Shown here: piece after piece, positions 44,357 to 53,584 of the stretch
Layout of the letters: every line of letters begins with the position of its first letter
Position numbering within the stretch: the stretch's first letter is position 1
Assembly: GCA_019359765.1 (NCBI GenBank)
Contig: JAHHGU010000034.1
Span: 1 to 53,686, forward strand
DNA length: 53,686 nt
Origin: Aphanothece sp. CMT-3BRIN-NPC111
GTDB taxonomy: Bacteria > Cyanobacteriota > Cyanobacteriia > Cyanobacteriales > JAHHGU01
Direction of reading: 5' to 3'
Notes under the pieces: generated by a model
What the model was told of the DNA's origin: nothing
The model's input: only the letters and a program-made list of their open reading frames with translations
Database searches by the model: none
Made by a program: the position numbers and the translations under genes

Positions 44357-45385
44357 TTATTCCGGAACCCCTACTAGATTACCTGTGCCAGCGATCGCTT
44401 CACCAATGGCATAGGCAGCAATGTCTTGTGATTCAAACCAGGCGATCGTTTTATCTGCCTGCTCCGGGGGCACCAGCAGCACAAAACCAATGCCCATATT
44501 GAAAGTATTAAACATAGCAGCGGGACTCACCTGACCAGCATCAGCTAGCCATTGAAAAATAGGTGGAATTACCCAACTGCTAGGGTGAAGCTGGATAGAT
44601 TGACCAGCACCCAGACCGCGAGGCAGGTTTTCTGGTAAACCGCCGCCGGTGATGTGAGCCATGCCATGAATATCCAAACCAGCGCTGCGGGCTTCGAGGA
44701 CAGGTTTTACGTATATCCGCGTTGGTGTCAACAATACTTCCCCTAAGCTCTTACCGCCTAAAAGTTCTGGGCGCGTGTCCCAATTAAAGTCGCCATTGCT
44801 GACAATCTTCCGCACCAGACTAAAGCCATTGCTGTGGACACCTTGGCTTGCCAAACCAATCGCCACGTCTCCCACTTGAACCTGAGAGCCATCTATGATT
44901 TGGCTTTTTTCCACAATGCCGACGCAGAAACCAGCTAGATCATACTCTCCCTTCTGATAAAAACCCGGCATTTCCGCCGTTTCTCCACCCAAGAGGGCAC
45001 ACCCACCTTGACGGCAACCTTCGGCAATACCCGCAACTACTTGTGCCAGCTGTTCTGAATTCAGCTTTCCGGTAGCTAAATAATCCAAGAAAAATAGCGG
45101 TTCTGCCCCAGATGTTAAAACATCGTTAACGCACATAGCTACCAAGTCAATCCCAACTGTGTGGTGACAGTTGAGGTCTTGAGCCAGTTTTAGCTTTGTG
45201 CCAACGCCATCCGTACCAGAAACCAAAACTGGTTCCTTAAAACCTGTAGGCAGCTGAAACCAACCACTAAAGCCGCCCAATCCACCCAGCACCCCAGGGC
45301 GGTGCGTACTTTGCACCAAACTGCCAATTTTATCTACAAAGGCGCGAGCCTCCTGGACGTCTACACCTGCTTCTCGATAATCCAT
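44357..45385 (-). CDS. purM: Phosphoribosylformylglycinamidine cyclo-ligase
   Basis: 342 residues. AIR synthetase converts FGAM to AIR with ATP in purine synthesis. Conserved are [13 protein letters not shown] at about 58-70, the [23 protein letters not shown] stretch, [11 protein letters not shown] and the C-terminal [13 protein letters not shown]. The N-terminus [10 protein letters not shown] is standard. Single gene; the convergent side has the tRNA gene. Confidence 0.96.
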   Translation of the reverse strand: MDYREAGVDVQEARAFVDKIGSLVQSTHRPGVLGGLGGFSGWFQLPTGFKEPVLVSGTDGVGTKLKLAQDLNCHHTVGIDLVAMCVNDVLTSGAEPLFFLDYLATGKLNSEQLAQVVAGIAEGCRQGGCALLGGETAEMPGFYQKGEYDLAGFCVGIVEKSQIIDGSQVQVGDVAIGLASQGVHSNGFSLVRKIVSNGDFNWDTRPELLGGKSLGEVLLTPTRIYVKPVLEARSAGLDIHGMAHITGGGLPENLPRGLGAGQSIQLHPSSWVIPPIFQWLADAGQVSPAAMFNTFNMGIGFVLLVPPEQADKTIAWFESQDIAAYAIGEAIAGTGNLVGVPE

Positions 45386-46087
45386 GAATCAAAGCACCTT
45401 GAAACCACCAGTCGCAGACGTATTTTACTAGACTGATGAGCAAAAATGCCTGTATTTCCTCTCCCCAACCCTGTTCTTAATAAGGCGAGGGAGGTCTGAT
45501 TTATGTTTCCCTCCTTATCAAAAAGCAGGGTTACTTCATTGTCTAGAAAGAAAAATAAGCATCAAACTGATCGAACCTTTCAGACTCGGCTTGGGGGACG
45601 CGGCTGTCCCCCAAGCCTGGTTTCCTCAACTAATAATTTTTTTTACCACCGGAGTGAATCAGCGGCAGATGTAACACCCGACCAAAATTCGAGCAGTAGC
45701 CAGGGGTAATAGTTGCTCAAGGGAGACTAGGTACAAAAGCTCATGCACCAACCTTTTGAGAGCAAGCCGTATATTATGCATAAACTAGGCTATGGCTTTG
45801 TAAAGTTAGCAAAACTTTACGAAACCATGTTCCTAATGACCAAAAAGTTTCAAAGCTAAATCTTAGCTGCATTTTTGAGAAAATTAAAATTTTAATTTTT
45901 CATAAATTAGCCTTAGCCTGCGGATATTACTGATCGCCAATCTAACAACTTCGTGGTAGTCTGTTTGGGTTCCTCACACAAGCGTGAATACGGAAAGTAG
46001 TACGAGTTAGAAAGTGAATTTTGGCGCGTTTATAATGCCATCTGCAAAATTCAACCTCTACCTACAAGTACATTTCACAATGAATGT
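45386..46087. other. Large spacer with hairpins
   Basis: About 700 nt with no convincing gene. It holds a very stable 12-bp hairpin GGCTTGGGGGAC (45588-45599) / GTCCCCCAAGCC (45606-45617), a second inverted repeat GTAAAGTT (45800-45807) / AACTTTAC (45813-45820), and a TATAAT box at 46031-46036 that may serve rlpA. Confidence 0.55.
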
Positions 46088-47194
46088 ATGAATCAAATAT
46101 TTTGGAGTGGCTTAATTACTGGCCTAGTAACAACAATTCTGGGTACTACCTCATCTACTAATGCCCAACAAACACAAGCAGTTACCCAAGGTGGTGAACT
46201 TAAACTTGTAGCGACGCAGATGCTGCGCCAACCGATCAGGAGTCTGCCAGTTGCTCCCCGTGAGCGTGTTGCTCAAGCAAAGATCGCCTCTACTCCTGCC
46301 TTAACACTTTCATCAGTTCAGCCGTCTGAGGGGGTCATTGCTAAGATCCTTCCCCATGAATTAGCGGGGCGTAAAGCGGTAACTCTATATGTCCGCAGCA
46401 TTCCTATTCTTACCTTTCTTGGTTCCGATCCGTTAGCAGCCAAGAATTCTCAGCTTCTTGAAGCTGGGGGTAGCATTCCTCCTTGGCATAAGCAGAGCGA
46501 ACCTGATGCGCCCCAGGATTACAGTGCGGCTTCGGCTGTTAATAATTTTCAGGACGATCCAGTTTTGCGAGCCACAGCAGTTGCAGCTAAGCTCAATAAG
46601 CTGAACGGAGATAAGTTAGATGCTAAGGCGATCGCTGTTACCTGGAATACCGCAAGCAACAGCGCCACCATTAAAGTAAATGGGGAGGCCCTGGTAGATA
46701 TAGACGCCAATACCCGATTGCCAGACACAACTAAAAACATTGCCGAAGATGCTTTACAAGCGACTAATCGACTCCGGCGCTTGATGGGCAACGCTCCACC
46801 CCTGAGAGAAATTGCCGGTAGGCCCCAACGTCAGCCGCCCAAAATTTCCAAAATTCCCCTCAAACCACTAGTTCGTTCCCAGAGTAGTGGCATTGCCTCC
46901 TGGTATGGTTCTGGCTTCAACGGCAATCGGAGTGCTAGCGGTGAAATCTTTAACCAAAATGCCATGACAGCTGCCCATCGCAGCTTACCTTTCGGAACAC
47001 GAGTGCGAGTGACCAATTTGAACAACAATCGTTCTGTGGTGGTGCGAATCAATGACCGTGGTCCTTTTATACGAGGTCGGGTGATTGACCTTTCAGCAGC
47101 TGCCGCCAGAGTGTTGGGAATGACCAATACTGGAGTGGCACCAGTACGCTTAGAGGTTCTAGGTTCCCGGCAGACGGCATCAGCTTCACAATAG
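46088..47194 (+). CDS. rlpA: RlpA-like double-psi beta-barrel protein
   Basis: 368 residues. A signal peptide occupies residues 1-26 (MNQIFWSGLITGLVTTILGTTS, then TNAQQ). A long central region of unknown fold follows, with an EALVDIDANTRLPDTTK segment. The C-terminal 95 residues are the RlpA double-psi beta-barrel: GIASWYGSGFNGNRSASGE, AAHRSLPFGTRVRVTNL and INDRGPF. RlpA proteins cut naked glycan strands in the cell wall, often at septa. There is no SPOR domain. A TATAAT box lies 50 nt upstream. Secreted to the periplasm or cell surface. Confidence 0.92.
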   Translation: MNQIFWSGLITGLVTTILGTTSSTNAQQTQAVTQGGELKLVATQMLRQPIRSLPVAPRERVAQAKIASTPALTLSSVQPSEGVIAKILPHELAGRKAVTLYVRSIPILTFLGSDPLAAKNSQLLEAGGSIPPWHKQSEPDAPQDYSAASAVNNFQDDPVLRATAVAAKLNKLNGDKLDAKAIAVTWNTASNSATIKVNGEALVDIDANTRLPDTTKNIAEDALQATNRLRRLMGNAPPLREIAGRPQRQPPKISKIPLKPLVRSQSSGIASWYGSGFNGNRSASGEIFNQNAMTAAHRSLPFGTRVRVTNLNNNRSVVVRINDRGPFIRGRVIDLSAAAARVLGMTNTGVAPVRLEVLGSRQTASASQ

Positions 47195-47270
47195 TAAAGT
47201 TTTGGTTTTGAATTGAAGAATTATGAGCTTTTGATGGGCAAGCTTGGAAGTGAAGAAGTTTGTTATAGCT

Positions 47271-47317
47271 TACAACTCTCTTCTAACTCAAAACTCAATA
47301 TTCATAACTCAAAACTA
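47271..47317 (+). repeat. Heptad repeat (AACTCAAAACTC type)
   Basis: Interrupted units AACTCAAA/ATTCATAACTC in the spacer before panC/cmk, in the opposite orientation to the GAGTTTT arrays at 25463 and 26622. Confidence 0.65.
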
Positions 47318-47331
47318 TTAAGGGGGTTTTG

Positions 47332-48909
47332 GTGCGCCTGTTTACGACAACAGCTGGATTACGCTGCTACTTAGAACGCCACCGACTGGGCAAGAAAGTT
47401 GGCTTTGTCCCCACGATGGGCGCTCTGCACGCTGGTCATTTAAGCTTGCTCCAGCGGGCTAGAGGCGAGAACGATATCGTCATTGTGAGTATCTTTGTCA
47501 ATCCGTTACAGTTTGGCCCAACAGAAGATTTCCAGCAGTACCCTCGTTACTTGGCTCAAGACCAGCAACTGTGCGAACAGGCAGGGGTAGATGCGATTTT
47601 TGCTCCCACAGCTGAAGAAATGTTTCCCGGTCAGCCGCTATTGGCAAGAGAAACAACTGGCTACACTCAGGTTGTCCCACCAGCGTCGATGACATCTATT
47701 TTATGTGGTCGCTCCCGCACGGGTCATTTTCAGGGCGTAGCTACGGTGGTAACGAAGCTATTGAACTTGGTACAGCCTGAGCGAGCATACTTTGGTCAGA
47801 AGGATGCCCAGCAACTGGCAATTATCCAGCGTCTAGTGGCGGATCTGAACATTCCTGTGGAGATTGTGGCCTGTCCGATTGTCAGAGAGGCATCGGGATT
47901 GGCATATAGTTCCCGGAATCAGTATCTGACATCAGAGCAAAAAGAGCAGGCGCAGGTGTTGTATAGAAGCTTACAGCAAGCTCAGAAGGTCTTTAATTTG
48001 GGCAATCGCGATCGCGCCGGTCTTGTTGAGGCAGTTAAAACCCAATTAGCAACAGTTTCCGATATCGAGGTCGAGTACGTTGAACTAATTCACCCAACCA
48101 CCCTAGAGCTTTTAGACAAAGTTGATGAGGCGGGACTAATCGCGATCGCTTGCCGTGTGGGTTCGACTCGCTTGATTGACAACTTGCTACTCCGGAACCG
48201 CCAGCCGATTGTGGCAATTGATGGTCCTGCGGGTGCTGGAAAATCTACAATTGCCCGTCTGGTAGCCCAAGAGTTAGGACTAATTTATCTAGATAGCGGC
48301 GCAATGTACCGGGCTGTAACTTGGCTGGTGTTGCAATCGGGAATTCCAGTTGAAGATGAAGTGGCGATCGCGGAATTAGTCAGTCAGTGCCAAATTCAGT
48401 TTGCAGAAGATCAACCTCAGGCGTTAAGGGATAGGCAAGAAAGCTCCAAGCCCCAAATTTCGATTAACGGTCATGATGTCACGCAAGCGATTCGTAGTCT
48501 TGAGGTTACTGCTCAGGTATCCGCGATCGCAGCCCAGCTATCTGTCCGCAGAGAACTCCTCACACAACAGCAGCATCTGGGTAAGAAAGGAGGCGTAGTT
48601 GCTGAAGGCCGCGATATCGGTACTCACGTTTTTCCCGATGCCGAACTCAAAATCTTCTTAACCGCCTCTGTTCAGGAAAGGGCGCGTAGGCGTCAGCAAG
48701 ACTTTAAAAATCAGCAGCACGAAGATGTTTCTTTACAGCAGCTAGAACAGGCCATTGCTGAGCGCGACGCAAAAGACAGCACCCGTGCCTTTGCTCCCCT
48801 GAGAAAGGCAGATGATGCTATTAGTATCCAAACAGATGGTGTTACTATTGCCGAAGTCACCAACCAAATTGTCACCCTGTACAATCAAAAGCTTTCTAGG
48901 TCTGTTTAG
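47332..48909 (+). CDS. panC/cmk: Bifunctional pantoate--beta-alanine ligase / cytidylate kinase
   Basis: 525 residues from the GTG at 47332 with AAGGGGG upstream; a TTG at 47329 is also possible. The N-terminal half is PanC: VPTMGALHAGHLSL at about 24-37, SIFVNPLQFGP and the FGQKDAQQLAII region. The C-terminal half is CMP kinase: AIDGPAGAGKSTIARLVA at about 298-315, DSGAMYRAVTW and VAEGRDIGTHVFPDA. This fusion is a known cyanobacterial arrangement. The enzyme provides pantothenate for CoA and CDP for nucleotides and lipids. A palindromic terminator follows. Confidence 0.95.
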   Translation: MRLFTTTAGLRCYLERHRLGKKVGFVPTMGALHAGHLSLLQRARGENDIVIVSIFVNPLQFGPTEDFQQYPRYLAQDQQLCEQAGVDAIFAPTAEEMFPGQPLLARETTGYTQVVPPASMTSILCGRSRTGHFQGVATVVTKLLNLVQPERAYFGQKDAQQLAIIQRLVADLNIPVEIVACPIVREASGLAYSSRNQYLTSEQKEQAQVLYRSLQQAQKVFNLGNRDRAGLVEAVKTQLATVSDIEVEYVELIHPTTLELLDKVDEAGLIAIACRVGSTRLIDNLLLRNRQPIVAIDGPAGAGKSTIARLVAQELGLIYLDSGAMYRAVTWLVLQSGIPVEDEVAIAELVSQCQIQFAEDQPQALRDRQESSKPQISINGHDVTQAIRSLEVTAQVSAIAAQLSVRRELLTQQQHLGKKGGVVAEGRDIGTHVFPDAELKIFLTASVQERARRRQQDFKNQQHEDVSLQQLEQAIAERDAKDSTRAFAPLRKADDAISIQTDGVTIAEVTNQIVTLYNQKLSRSV

Positions 48910-49028
48910 CCAATATGCACTCTGATGGCTATAAATAGAAAAAATTTCTTTCAGATCCCGAACCACCGAGGAATCCTCCTTGATGCGAGTGTAGTGGTTA
49001 GTTGTTACTTTTATTTTCGACATCCCAT

Positions 49029-49057
49029 GTAGAGACGTTCCGGCGGAACGTCTCTAC
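49029..49057. terminator. Palindromic repeat acting as probable terminator
   Basis: Perfect 13-bp arms GTAGAGACGTTCC / GGAACGTCTCTAC with a 3-nt loop, 120 nt beyond the panC/cmk stop. The GTAGAGACG half-word also occurs at about 5558, 19965 and 39281, so this is one full copy of a dispersed palindrome family. Confidence 0.7.
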
Positions 49058-49064
49058 TACTAAC

Positions 49065-49117
49065 GGGCGGCGAAGAATCCCCATCCTGTTCGTGGGATGG
49101 CCGGCAATTAGCCGCCC
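49065..49117. repeat. Nested stem-loop resembling an IS200/IS605 right end
   Basis: The outer stem GGGCGGC (49065-49071) / GCCGCCC (49111-49117) encloses an inner stem CCATCC/GGATGG. The word GAAGAATCCCC before the inner stem is typical of the 3' ends of TnpB-type elements in cyanobacteria as I know them. It may be a solo IS end. Confidence 0.4.
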
Positions 49118-49183
49118 CCTTCGGTAAGATTATGCATTTTTTACTTTTCTATTTATCATGGTGTGCAGTGAAGGAGACCTGAG

Positions 49184-50158
49184 GTGGGAAAGCGTTACCT
49201 GTTTGTGAGGCGGCGAAGGGCACGGAACGTTTTGGCCACGGTTCTGGCTGCCGCGGCTAGTGGTTTGGTTCTCGGTATGCTCCTGCGTTGGAAGCAACCT
49301 GCTGCTGAGGTGGTTCCTCTGGCTACAAGCCAACAGAGGCAACCTAAAAGTGTAGATTCGGATAGTGGTGAGGATAAGACCGCACTCGTACCGCTAAATG
49401 AAGGGTTAACTCAGGTAATTTCGCAATTAAAGCAAGAAGTCAAAGCGGAACTTACTGGTTTCTTACCGCCGAAGTTTCAGGGAGTAACCCTTAAGGAGGT
49501 AAAACTTCCAAGCAAGGAGAAAGTTATCGCTCTAACTTTTGATGATGGTCCCTGGCCCGGCAGCACCGAAAAAATACTGAAAATCCTCAAGAAAAACAAC
49601 ATCAAAGCCACATTCTTCATGGTGGGAGAACCCCTGAAAGAATATCCCCAGATTGCCCAGCTTGTGGCAGCAGATGGTCACGCGATTGGGAATCACACCT
49701 GGCACCACTGGTATCACCGGATGAGCGAGGCCACGGCTGCCCGTGAAATTAATGACACGGAAGCACTGATATATAAAATTACGGGAGTAAAATCTTCTAT
49801 ATTTCGTCCTCCTGGCGGCATGTTGAACAACGGATTAGTCGCTTACGCCAAAAAGCAGAAATATTTCGTCGCTATGTGGTCCGCTGACTCTATAGACTAT
49901 CGGCGTCCTTCTGTACCCACACTGGTTAATAAGGTTCTAAAGGAGTCGCAACCGGGCGGTATGGTGTTGCTGCACGATGGCGGTGGCGATCGCTCCAATA
50001 CAGTGCAGGCTTTACCGCAAATCATCGATAAACTGCAAAATCGCGGTTACAAATTTGTCACTATACCAGAACTATTAGAAATGCAAAATAAAGAACTTCA
50101 GTTGGCGGCGGCTAAATCTGCTGGCTCAAATAATTCTGCTGGTAAAATTTCCCCCTGA
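49184..50158 (+). CDS. Polysaccharide deacetylase (NodB-like), paralogue 1
   Basis: 324 residues from a GTG at 49184; GAAGGAGA lies 8-10 nt upstream. A short basic N-terminus and membrane anchor (about 12-32) are followed by a linker. The NodB/CE4 domain is at about 110-300: TFDDGPWPG (motif 1, catalytic Asp and metal Asp), HAIGNHTWHH (motif 2, two His), RPPGGMLNN (motif 3), DSIDYRRP (motif 4) and VLLHDGGG (motif 5). It removes N-acetyl groups from polysaccharides at the cell surface or in peptidoglycan. Followed 181 nt later by its paralogue. Confidence 0.93.
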   Translation: MGKRYLFVRRRRARNVLATVLAAAASGLVLGMLLRWKQPAAEVVPLATSQQRQPKSVDSDSGEDKTALVPLNEGLTQVISQLKQEVKAELTGFLPPKFQGVTLKEVKLPSKEKVIALTFDDGPWPGSTEKILKILKKNNIKATFFMVGEPLKEYPQIAQLVAADGHAIGNHTWHHWYHRMSEATAAREINDTEALIYKITGVKSSIFRPPGGMLNNGLVAYAKKQKYFVAMWSADSIDYRRPSVPTLVNKVLKESQPGGMVLLHDGGGDRSNTVQALPQIIDKLQNRGYKFVTIPELLEMQNKELQLAAAKSAGSNNSAGKISP

Positions 50159-50339
50159 GCGTGAAAATGTACTATGCATTATGCTCTTGTGGGCTGACTT
50201 ACGGGGTAAAGCATTATGCAGACGGCGATTAAATTGGAAAGCTACCACTGCGCCGTATCTGAAAAACCTGTGCTGGGGTCGTTTTTTGAATCCCCCTGAT
50301 AACGCCTTGATCGTTTAGTAGGAGTGAAGGAGATTTAAC

Positions 50340-51323
50340 TTGGAAAAGCATAACCCGTTTGTTTGGCAGCAAAGGAAATTCCTTGCTCTGAGTATAGCTG
50401 CTGGTAGTTTTGCTGTTGGTCTGATTTTGTTCCTCAACCGAACCGCTATTCAAGAGATATTTCAGCCTGCAAGCCAACAGACGCAACAGAAGGAAAGCTC
50501 AGAAGCTAGCTCGGAAAAAGCTGGGATGGTGCTGTCAAATGGGGGGTTCGGCAAAACAATCGCCCCATTAGAGCAAGAAGCCAAAGCACAACTTTTTAAC
50601 TTTCCCATACCGACACGGTTTGAGGGAAAAGTCCTTGAGGAAGTAAAACTCAGTGGTAAAGAAAAAGCGATCGCGCTGACATTTGATGATGGCCCTGAAC
50701 CCCCATACACGCAGCAAGTACTGGAAATTCTCAAAAAAAATAATATCAAAGCTACATTTTTCGTGATCGGGCAGAACCTGAAAGCTTATCCACAGCTAGG
50801 GCAAAAAATAGTAGCAGATGGTCATGCACTTGCCAACCATACCTGGAGTCATACTTATCGTCACTTCAGCCCATCCGGTGCAGCCAATGAAATTGAAAAG
50901 ACAACAGCACTAATATATAAAACAACTGGAGTAAAAACCTCTATATTCAGGCCTCCGGGTGGATACCTGAATAATGGACCCGCTGGTTACGCTAAACAGC
51001 ATAAGTATTTTATTGCCATGTGGTCAGCGGACTCTAGTGACTGGAAGCGCCCCTCTGTAGCAACGCTGGTCAATAATGTGGTCAGGCAGGCGCAGCCTGG
51101 GGGAATGGCACTAATGCACGACGGTGGCGGCTACCGCTCGCATACAGTGCAGGCTTTACCCAAAATCATCGCTCAACTGAAAAAGCGTGGCTACAAATTT
51201 GTGACCGTCCCAGAACTGCTGGAGATGGCAGATAAAGAACTTAAATTGAAAGAGGCAGCAAAATCAAGCTCCAGCGCTGGTGTTAATCACCAAACACCCA
51301 GCAAGCCGCCCAAGAAAAAGTAA
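50340..51323 (+). CDS. Polysaccharide deacetylase (NodB-like), paralogue 2
   Basis: 327 residues from a TTG at 50340; GAAGGAGA precedes it at the same distance as in paralogue 1, which supports the unusual start. A membrane anchor lies at about 15-35. The CE4 domain has TFDDGPEPP, HALANHTWSH, RPPGGYLNN, DSSDWKRP and ALMHDGGG. The two proteins share whole blocks (ILKKNNIKATFF, GYKFVT, PELLEM), so they come from a tandem duplication. The C-terminus ends in a basic PSKPPKKK tail. Convergent with the GH26-like gene, 7 nt between stops. Confidence 0.93.
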   Translation: MEKHNPFVWQQRKFLALSIAAGSFAVGLILFLNRTAIQEIFQPASQQTQQKESSEASSEKAGMVLSNGGFGKTIAPLEQEAKAQLFNFPIPTRFEGKVLEEVKLSGKEKAIALTFDDGPEPPYTQQVLEILKKNNIKATFFVIGQNLKAYPQLGQKIVADGHALANHTWSHTYRHFSPSGAANEIEKTTALIYKTTGVKTSIFRPPGGYLNNGPAGYAKQHKYFIAMWSADSSDWKRPSVATLVNNVVRQAQPGGMALMHDGGGYRSHTVQALPKIIAQLKKRGYKFVTVPELLEMADKELKLKEAAKSSSSAGVNHQTPSKPPKKK

Positions 51324-51330
51324 TTATCAG

Positions 51331-52389
51331 TTAGGGAGAAAGAGTCATCTGAGACAAATTGGTAGGAGACACGTAGCCAAACTTAGGGTTTGCGATCGCG
51401 TTTTTATAGCCGGCTGATTTCACCGAGCTATTGTAAAATGCCCAATCGCATTCCTTATTTAGGTTGAAGTATATAATGCCCCGCACGCCTGGAGCACTAG
51501 CGAGGTAATTATAGGAGTCACGGAACCATTGGTCTTTTGCTGTTTGCTGTGAACCACTGGCTGTATAGCTAGTTGTCCCTGTTTGAGCAATAAAAATTGG
51601 CTTAGTCGAAGCCATTGTCCGCATCCGCTGGATGTATGGCCCGAATACCACTTGGGGACTGTCCCAGTGTTTCCATTGACCAGCAGCGCTACAGTATCCC
51701 CAATTATAGGAACTGAAAGCGATCGCATCGACTTTTGTATTGCCGGGATAATAATTTTCAAAGTTATGTGTGCTTGTAGCACTCCAGCCATTCGGGGCAA
51801 ATACCCACCGCACGGCACTTCGAGGTACACCTGCCTGCGTAAATATAGTCTGGATACGCTGGTATGCCAACTTAAAGTTTGCTGGGTCTTCTTTGTAAGT
51901 CTCCCAAGAGCCGTTCATTTCTGGTAGTGGTGCTATAAAAGCCATGCGTCCTCCCCCTTTAGAGACCCAGGAAGCATACGCAGTAGCCATTCTTTTAATA
52001 GCCGGGTCTATATCTCCCCTAGCTATTTGAGCTGCAGTGCGAGTAGAAGCAAAATTGATAAAAGCCGTGTATCCATTCTGCCTTAGCAAATCTAGGGGAA
52101 CGGGGATGTTGTACGCAGGATTACTATCTTCGAGATCTATAAACGTACCTGCTATAGAAAGGCGTTTGCCAGACCAAGTATCCAGCTGTCGCAGTTGGGT
52201 ATCAATTGCACTTTGAGTTCCCAAGTAATTTGGCGAGTAGACACCTAGTAGGACGGGAGCCGTGCCAGCCTCAGCAGGCGCACTCTGCTGCTTCCCCTGG
52301 AAGAGTCCCCCTAGTAAAATCAGCATCAACAGCGGCAGCCAGGCTTTGCTTAATTTAAATGTGGCTATGTCAAATGTTTTAATTTTCAT
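51331..52389 (-). CDS. Secreted GH26-like glycoside hydrolase homologue
   Basis: 352 residues. A basic N-terminus and hydrophobic segment at about 14-30 (AWLPLLMLILLGGLF) form a signal anchor or signal peptide. The rest fits a GH26-like TIM barrel: PLPEMNGSW (E157, position of the acid/base), FAPNGW at 198-202 and KPIFIAQTGT at 263-272. At the nucleophile position the residue is Gln (Q269) instead of Glu. If the alignment is right, hydrolysis should be impaired and the protein may bind rather than cut mannan-like glycans. It lies tail to tail with the deacetylases, suggesting a role in surface polysaccharide. Confidence 0.75.
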   Translation of the reverse strand: MKIKTFDIATFKLSKAWLPLLMLILLGGLFQGKQQSAPAEAGTAPVLLGVYSPNYLGTQSAIDTQLRQLDTWSGKRLSIAGTFIDLEDSNPAYNIPVPLDLLRQNGYTAFINFASTRTAAQIARGDIDPAIKRMATAYASWVSKGGGRMAFIAPLPEMNGSWETYKEDPANFKLAYQRIQTIFTQAGVPRSAVRWVFAPNGWSATSTHNFENYYPGNTKVDAIAFSSYNWGYCSAAGQWKHWDSPQVVFGPYIQRMRTMASTKPIFIAQTGTTSYTASGSQQTAKDQWFRDSYNYLASAPGVRGIIYFNLNKECDWAFYNSSVKSAGYKNAIANPKFGYVSPTNLSQMTLSP

Positions 52390-52611
52390 TTTTCCTTTTT
52401 AATCAATAATGTAATGATCCTATCTACAGGTGCGGGGTTTCAACAGTAAAAATACTGTTTCAATTTTTAATAAAGATTGGTAGGGTTGGCATTTTCTGTA
52501 AAAATACCTAAATTTACCGGAAATTCATGGTCTAAAGCCTGCCCTTCTAGGACGGCTTTTGTCTATTAATTTCTGGCTTTAAAAACACAATTACTGTTTT
52601 TAAGCTAGAAA
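52390..52611. other. Spacer with hairpins at the left side of the TnpB gene
   Basis: 222 nt. ACAGTAAAAATACTGT at about 52446-52461 is a small palindrome. AAAGCC.../GGCTTT at about 52534-52560 and AAAAACA/TGTTTTT at about 52583-52605 are stem-loops that may be the left-end hairpins of the IS200/IS605-type element. Confidence 0.35.
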
Positions 52612-53478
52612 ATGGATATGCTAAATCTGACTTATACCTATCAACTGAAACTGACTCAACAGCAAAACCAAACCGGCGAGGCATGGCTCTTAACTTCGCG
52701 TAGGGTTTGGAATTATGCGTTGGCAGAGCGGAAAGATTGGTATCAGTCGAGATCATGCAGAATAGACGCTTGCAGTCTCAGAAGTGAATACGTCATCCCA
52801 ACTGATGCACCACGTCCAATATTTGCATCTCAGTGTAAATCTTTAACTCAAGCCAGAAAAAATAATCCTGATCTTAATGCAGCACACTCACAGATGCTGC
52901 AACAGGTATTGAGAAGGTTAGAGAAAGCTTTTATTGGGATGTGGGAATCAGGGCGAGGCTTTCCCAGGTTTAAGAAACAGGGAAAGATGCGCTCGCTATT
53001 ATTTCCTCAGCTAGGCGTTAACCCGATCCAAGGTGATAGGGTTAAGCTACCTGGTATTGGTTGGGCTAAGATGCGCTTATCTCGCCCTATCCCTGAAGGT
53101 TTTATAGCCAAGCAAGCTCAACTGGTGAAACGTGCATCTGGTTGGTACGTAATGCTGACACTGCAAGCAGACGTTGACGTACCTGACGTGATGCCTCATG
53201 GTCAAGCCCTTGGCATTGATCTAGGACTGAAAAGTTTCTTAGCTACCTCAGCTGGAGAAGAAGTCGCTAGACCTAAGTTTTTTGCAGATCTCCAATGCCA
53301 GCTGCGATTGCTGCAACAAAGAGTTAGCCGCAAAAAATTAGGGTCAAATAATTGGCGCAAAGCTCAAGCCAAAGTAGCTAGATTGCATGAGTATATTCAC
53401 GACACTCGCAAAGATTTTCACTTAAAGTTAGCCCATCGTTTGTGTGACCAAGTTGGGATGATATTTGCAGATGTGTAG
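52612..53478 (+). pseudogene. tnpB: Truncated TnpB (IS200/IS605-family OrfB)
   Basis: 288 residues of the RNA-guided nuclease TnpB, normally about 370-420. The N-terminus (LTYTYQLKLTQQQNQTGEAWLLTSRRVWNYAL) is the OrfB helix-turn-helix region. The region ESGRGFPRFKKQGKMRSLLFPQ is typical. The RuvC I motif GIDLGLKSFLAT carries the first catalytic Asp at about residue 202. The reading frame stops after MIFADV, before the RuvC II Glu, the zinc finger and the RuvC III Asp. The protein therefore cannot be an active nuclease. A second IS end begins about 45 nt further on and probably caused the loss. Confidence 0.85.
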
Positions 53479-53523
53479 GCCATCAAAAGTGAATGGTATT
53501 ATTCTCTTATCACTATAAGATTA

Positions 53524-53584
53524 GACCTCTTGCAAAAGCCAAAAAATTACCCCCCTCAGTCCCCCCTTGGCAAGCAGGGCTAAT
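53524..53584. mobile_element. End of a second insertion sequence
   Basis: GACCTCTTGCAAAAGCC starts a terminal segment, followed by a C-rich stretch, just outside the stop of the transposase fragment on the minus strand. The terminal word looks like an IS inverted repeat, but its partner lies beyond the right edge. Confidence 0.5.

Noticed and set aside
45503..45709. Plus-strand frame of 68 codons in the purM-rlpA spacer
   Set aside because: It runs straight through the stable 12-bp hairpin and has no ribosome binding site.
48742..49023. Minus-strand frame of 93 codons overlapping the cmk end
   Set aside because: It is antisense to a conserved domain and has no independent support.
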